NCBI RefSeq assembly: GCF_040802235.1
Contig: NC_133156.1
Location: 116,652,173-116,716,172 of the forward strand
Source: Manis javanica
Taxonomy: Eukaryota; Chordata; Mammalia; Pholidota; Manidae
Direction of reading: 5' to 3'
Length of the DNA: 64,000 nt
Made by a program: the position numbers and the translations under genes. Of the stretch, positions 58,748 through 64,000 are shown piece by piece (position 1 is the stretch's first letter; the number at the start of each line of letters is the position of its first letter). The notes beneath the pieces are model-generated. The model worked only from the letters and a program-made list of their open reading frames with translations. It made no database searches and was not told where the DNA came from.

Positions 58748-60715
58748 TTTTTTTGAGGTATATAAAGTGCACAAATCTTGGAGTACAGCTTGATGAATTT
58801 TGGCATGTATACACCCATATAACCATCACCCTGACTAGCACCCAAATATTCTCACTAATTTTTCCTTTTTTTCCATTCATCTATTTCACCCATCTCTCCA
58901 CCCCCATACCCTATGGTGACCACCAGGTCTATTCTCTGTTTATGAGTCTATTTCAGGTTTCTCTGTTTTGCTTTATAGGTTCCACATACAGGTGAAATCA
59001 TATGGTTAATTGGATTGTCTTTTTGATGTTGAGTTGTATGAATTCTTTATGTATTTTGGATATTAGCCCCTTATTAGACATATCATTTGTAAATATATTC
59101 TGCCATGCAGTGGGTTGTCTTCTCATTTTGTTGATGGTTTCGTTTGCTATGCGGAAGTTTGCTGTGATATAGTCCCACTTATGTTTGCTTTTGTTTCCCT
59201 TGCTTGGGGACACATCCAGAAAAAAATTACTAATGCCGGTGTTCATGAGTTTATTGCCTGTTTTCTCCTAGGAGTTTTATGGTTTCAGGTCTTCAATACA
59301 CTTTGAGTTTATTTTTATATCTTGTTTAGACAGTGATCCAGTTTCATTCTTTTGCATGTTGCTGTCAAGTTTTTCTAGAAACATTTCTTGAATAGACTGT
59401 ATTTTCCCTATTGTATATTCTTGCCTCATTTGTTATCTATTAATTGACCAACAGGTGTAGTTTATTTCTGGGCTCTTTGTTCTGTTCCACTGGTCTATAT
59501 ATCTGTTCTGTGCCAGTACCATACTGTTTTGATTACTGTAGCTTTCTACTATAGCTTAAAACCAGTAGTGTGATACCCTCAGCTTTTGTTCTTGTTTTTC
59601 AAGATAGCTTTGAAATCTTGTACCTTGTACTTTGAAATCAAAGTACCTAACTCAAAACCCAGGGTCTTTGGGGTCTTTTGTGGTTCCATATAAATTTTAG
59701 GATTATTTGCTCTAGTTCAGTCAAAAATGCCAGTGGTATTTTGATAGGGATTGCACTAAATCTACAGATTGCTTGGGGCAGTATGGCCATTTTAAGAATA
59801 TCAATTTCTATCCATGAGCATAGGATAGCTTTACATTTATTTGTGTCTTCTTCACTTTCTTTCATTAATGTCTTATAGTTTTCAGAGTCCAGGTCTTTTA
59901 CCTCCTTGGTTAAACTGACATATAGAAATGCAATCGATGTATATAGAAATGCAACAGATTTCTGTATGTTTATTTTATATCCTGCAACTTAACTGAATTC
60001 ATTTATTAATTCTAGTAGTTTTTGGTGGAATCTTTTGGGTTTTCTATGTACAGTATTAAGTCCTCTTCAGATAGTGATAATTTTACTTGTTTCTCACCAA
60101 TTTGGATGCCTTTTATTTCTTTCTCTTGCCTGACTGCTATGGTGAGGACTTCTAGTACAATGTTGAATAAAAGTGGTGACAGTGGGCTTCTTTGTCTTGG
60201 TCCTGATTTTAGAGGAAAAGCTTTTAGCTTTTGGCCATTGAGTGTGATGTTAGCTGTGGGTTTGTCACATATGGCCTTCATTATATTGAGGTATGTTACC
60301 TGTATTCCCACTTTGTTGAGTTTTTATCATAAGTGGATGATTTTTGTCAAACGCTTTTTCAGCATGTATTGGTATGACCACATGGTCTCATTCTTTCTTT
60401 TGTTAAGTGGTGTATTATATTATTTGATTTGTGGATATTGTACCATCCTTGCATCCCTGGAATAAATCCCACTTGGTTGTGGTGAATGATCCTTTTAATG
60501 TATTTCTGAATTTGGTTTACTAATATTTTCTTGAAGATGTTTACATCATTGTTCATGAGGGATATTGGTCTATAATTTTTCTTTTTTTGACTTGCTTGAG
60601 AGGGATAGGTACTAACTCTTCTTTAAATGTTTGGTAAGTCTCCTGTGAAGACATTTGGTCCTGGAATTTTGTTTTTTTTAGGGGTTTTTTTTATTACGGT
60701 TCAGTTTTGTTACTA
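58748..60715 (-). mobile_element. LINE-1 fragment with internal deletion, minus
   Basis: Starts again with a 3' UTR ('ttttttgaggtatataaagtgcac'). After 'caggtgaaatcatatgg' it jumps at about 59,004 to mid-ORF2-C-terminal text ('ttaattggattgtctttttgatg'), so several hundred bases are missing. It continues through reverse transcriptase text (60,012-60,311). The FADD catalytic motif there reads SEED, and an extra segment of about 55 bases interrupts ORF2 text at about 59,612-59,670. It ends near 60,715. Inactive. Confidence 0.82.
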
Positions 60716-61154
60716 GTAAAAAAGTCAGTTTAATTAAAGAGTGGTTTTCCTATCATCTTTTTTTTTTCTTCTTCTAATGTCTTTTATTGACAGCCAGCAT
60801 TAGGATTTGGGAGTGAGAAATTTAACTTATCTGAAGCCAATTTCCATGTCAGTTATAAAAAAGGTAATTTTAATGCATACATCTCATTAGTATTTTGCAG
60901 AGAAAAGAAAGAAAAGCTAATCCACATGGAGCCAAAATTATTTGCACCTTCAAAAAAGGGTGGACTTGGATAAATTCACACCACAGAGCTCACAGTAAGT
61001 ATAAAATAATATAATCTGATCTTATAAACCAGGGTATCTTTACAAAGATCATTTGGTTGGGAAAGACTAAATATGAACTATCTCTAAGTAATCAGTATGG
61101 TTTTATATATACACAATTCTGTCATGCACTTAAGTTTTCTGTTCCAAATATTTA
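60716..61154. other. GHR intron 8, nothing recognised
   Basis: AT-rich, with a T-rich run near 60,755. Confidence 0.5.
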
Positions 61155-61280
61155 TTTTTTGACCATAACACATTACAATGTCCATTCTGCCTGTCTTATG
61201 CTTTATTCCATCTTTTAGAACTTAGAACAATTCCTGGCACAAGAAGGTACTTAATAAATATTTCTTGAATACATTTGAAT
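61155..61280 (+). repeat. L2 LINE 3' end fragment
   Basis: 'agaacaattcctggcacaagaaggtacttaataaatatttcttgaatac' is the classic L2 terminal text. Confidence 0.7.
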
Positions 61281-61718
61281 AAATCTTTTATCTATTTTGT
61301 TAATGGTATAACTAGAGTTTGTATCTTAAAATTAGCATTGTTGCCCTAGAATAAAGCTCAGAGATTATCCATTCCAACCAACTCTTTTTCTTATTTAAAA
61401 AAGCCCTATATATCAGAGAATCCACTGTTGGGCAGGATGGTAAACTAACTTTTGGGTAGAGCTGATATTCCACTTAATGTGAATGGACAGTCTATTCAAC
61501 AGGGAACCCATGCTCTAAATATTTCCATTTACCTTTTTACCTAAACAAGGAATAAGCCAAAAGTTGCTTTGAATAGCCTTTATTAGGTTTCTTCAATGGG
61601 GCAAATGTTAAAATGAATTGTTACTGATGAAAATACAGAAAAAATGTAAATGATTAATAATAACTCCTACCTTTTTTGAATGTCTCTGATAAGACCCTGT
61701 GAGATATATTTTGTACTG
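61281..61718. other. GHR intron 8, nothing recognised
   Basis: 'gagattatccattccaaccaactc' near 61,360-61,385 weakly resembles a CR1/MIR3-type SINE. Otherwise nothing. Confidence 0.45.
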
Positions 61719-61943
61719 AACTATGGGTTGGCAAATTATGGCCTGTGGGCCAAATCTGGCCTGCTCTCTGTTTTTGTAAATTTTGAATGGAACATAGTCA
61801 CATTCATTAGTTTACATAGAGCTATGGCTGCTTTCATGCCAAGGTGGCAGAGTTGAGTAACTATAACAGCGACTATATTGCCCCCAAAGCCTAAAAATGT
61901 ACTGTTTGGCCCTTTATAAACAAGTTTGTCTACCTCTGCACTA
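61719..61943 (+). mobile_element. hAT-Charlie-like DNA transposon (non-autonomous)
   Basis: Runs from GGGTTGGCAAATTATGGCC through 'gtgggccaaatctggcctgc', 'tggctgctttcatgcc', 'ggcagagttgagtaa' and 'ggccctttataaacaagtttgtctacctctg'. The ends are degraded terminal inverted repeats (gggttggcaaa versus tttgtctacctc). Transposase is absent, as expected for a short internally deleted element. Confidence 0.75.
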
Positions 61944-61944
61944 A

Positions 61945-62115
61945 GTACTTCATTTAATTCTTACAACTACCAGGGAAGCAGATGATATCTGTGGAAAGAT
62001 TTAGAGATTTAAGGACAGTGTTCAAGTCATGCACCCAACTTGGCACAGTTAGGGCTCAAATCCAAAGTACCTAACTCCAAAACCCAGGCCCATGTCTTTT
62101 GTCATGCTGCTGTGT
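61945..62115 (-). repeat. MIR SINE fragment
   Basis: Reverse MIR text: 'acttcatttaattcttacaactacc', then 'caagtcatgcacccaacttggca' and 'cccaggcccatgtctttt'. Confidence 0.65.
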
Positions 62116-64000
62116 TATTTGGTTCTGCTACTCTAAATGAATATTTCAAATGTCAAAAACTTACAAATATCTGACCTAACCCTAATTTCAGAAAGCAAAG
62201 ATTCCCAATTGCCTAATGCTTGACTTGGTTCTATGTGGCCTTCTTTTTTGCACAGGATGATGGATGCATTTCGGCGCATATTAGCATTCTGGGAGTAGTG
62301 GTTGACTTTAGGCCAGGGTGGCAGACCCTGAAGCCTACAGGGCCCAAGCAGGTCATGCACATGAATGAAGCAGGCCTGATGCAATATCATAGGATGGGAT
62401 GGGAATGGTGACAGAAGAACATACGCCCTTCCCAAATGGGATAGTTAGTCTTCTGCTCAGTGCATGTTGCCATGCAGGAATATCAACCCAGTTTCACCAG
62501 GTCTTTCAGTTTTAAAAGATAATCTAAGGAATTCTCAAAATCCAATTTTGAAAATTTCAAAAATCCAAATTTCCATTTGGTAAAAACTTTGATTTTGGAG
62601 TAAAGATTTTACTACAAAGTGTCATAAAATAACAAAACACAGATCTGTAGGCCAAATTTGGTTTTCAGGTTGTCACTTTGCCACTTCTGTTTCATGCTGA
62701 CTCATTTGTTTCTTTCCCATTAGTAATAGCTCAAAGGCTGGATGGGTTGTATACCACAGAGTATAAAGATAACCTGGCATGAAACTGCATCTGTGACTTT
62801 CCTATCATCCTATTCAAGTTGGAAATATAAACCTTCCTAGAGTTGACACAATTATCCGGATTAAGAAAGGAAGAAGTGGCTTGGATTGTGGATTCATAAA
62901 ACTTCAAGCAAAGATATGTAGGACCTGAAGCTCTCTGTAGCCTTCCGGTTCTGGGGAAAGCAGACATAAGCACCTTGTTCTCTGGAGTATCATTTTAATT
63001 ACTAGAACTACATGTTCTTTGCATACCTGCTGACAACTATTTTCTTCCATTTCCTACTTTCATTAGAACATGGAAATTTAGACAATAACAAGGGTTTTTG
63101 TGGACAAATGAAAGAAAAAAACCTAATTGTTTTCTACAGAGAACTTAATTTAGCACAGGAAATTTGGGAGGATGATAAAGATTTCAGGACAATTGTACAA
63201 TTTGGTGATTTGACCAATCATAGTTAAAAACATCATTAGTCATAGAAACACACTCTTATTTTCTTTGAAGTCCTATTTGTTGAGAATACTTTTTTCTTTG
63301 AAATCTTGTTAACATAATTAAACATCATAACAAATTTACTTGGCCTTCACAATGACTCAAAGCTGACAGCTAATGTTAAGAGTAAGTTACAAACATAGTG
63401 GGTATATCTACTGCAGTTACATATAAATTAGCCCATCACCTGTACAGATCAGTGAATTCAAATTAACCAACTGAATAATTTGACTCCTTTGTGGCTGGCA
63501 TTACTTAGTAAATAAATACATTTTTAGAATTTTAAGAAATTAATGTATTTAATTTTTCCTCAAACAACTGAAAACTGTGCTGTTCTGCTTTATACCAGTT
63601 GTTTGTAAATTAGAGTTGTTGCTCGAAAGTTAAGAGCCAAATGAAATTCTGCAGAATGAGTTTTGTTTTCCCATTGGTTTACATGATAAAACTGGAGATG
63701 AAACTCCACTAGTAATAACCCTTTCTCCATTCAGTTGGAAGCTTTTAGGATGCTTGACACTCTAGAACTCCAGCATTGTGAAAATTCTTTTGTCTACTAA
63801 AATTTTACTTTGATGTTCACAAATGCTATACAACCTCAAAAAAAACAAAAAAGAACTAAAAAGCTTTTGCCATATATTCACATAAATTCCATTCTGATTT
63901 GTAGAAGTCTCTTAGCTTCAGCTGGAACCCTCGTCTTCAGTTCTAGGTATGGTGACTGACCACCTCGGTTTGCTGGAAAAGGGTTTTCTGGGACACAAGG
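62116..64000. other. GHR intron 8 to window end, nothing recognised
   Basis: AT-rich intronic sequence. I looked here on the minus strand for GHR exon 8 (transmembrane FFPWLLIIIFG-like sequence) and for other exons and found none. Small frames on either strand have no known similarity. 62,520-62,580 is rich in 'aaatttc/ccaaattt' near-palindromes. Confidence 0.55.

Overview
This is a mammalian nuclear window with sparse spliced exons, GT-AG introns, LINE-1, MIR, L2 and LTR repeats, and no operons. Two genes are recognisable, both on the minus strand. The right end carries the 3' part of GHR (growth hormone receptor): exon 9 with Box 1, the complete terminal coding exon 10 and a 3' UTR. The left end carries the 5' half of CCDC152: three short coding exons and a CpG-island promoter near 18.2-19.0 kb. 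The order GHR then CCDC152 on the same strand, about 35 kb apart, matches the arrangement I know from human chromosome 5, where SELENOP follows. SELENOP would lie beyond the left edge. The GHR tail resembles the pig form, which suggests a laurasiatherian. The L1 3' ends and one unusual short retroposon look pangolin-like to me, but that species guess is weak.

Layout. 1-8,882 holds CCDC152 coding exons at 3,206-3,274, 6,994-7,099 and 8,794-8,882. The introns contain MIR fragments, an AT-rich tandem repeat and a degenerate GPX1 processed pseudogene (about 6,010-6,600). 8,883-18,832 is CCDC152 intron 1, with a MaLR-type LTR, a plus-strand L1 and a tail-to-tail minus-strand L1. 18,180-18,980 is the CpG island. 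19,000-54,540 is intergenic and is crowded with old MIR and L2 pieces, about eight LTR-like segments, one L1 of full-length size with recognisable target-site duplications (31,918-38,169), a second older L1 of full-length size (about 44,330-50,556), further L1 5' ends, and one short retroposon with a clean 14-bp target duplication (40,362-40,692). 54,540-57,879 holds the GHR 3' UTR, exon 10, intron 9 and exon 9. 57,880-64,000 is GHR intron 8, containing L1, hAT, L2 and MIR fragments; exon 8 (transmembrane segment) is not in the window.

GHR is the signalling receptor for growth hormone. The part seen here holds the JAK2-binding Box 1, the ubiquitin-dependent endocytosis motif and the phosphotyrosine tail. 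CCDC152 encodes a small coiled-coil protein, and its RNA has been reported to restrain selenoprotein P translation from the overlapping SELENOP gene. No functional link between the two genes is visible here. Almost every long open frame in the window is L1 debris or chance, and I found no new multi-gene system. The most informative non-obvious items are the CCDC152 exons, the GPX1 retrocopy whose selenocysteine codon has become CAA, the short retroposon with 19-bp internal repeats, and the inverted L1 pair in CCDC152 intron 1.
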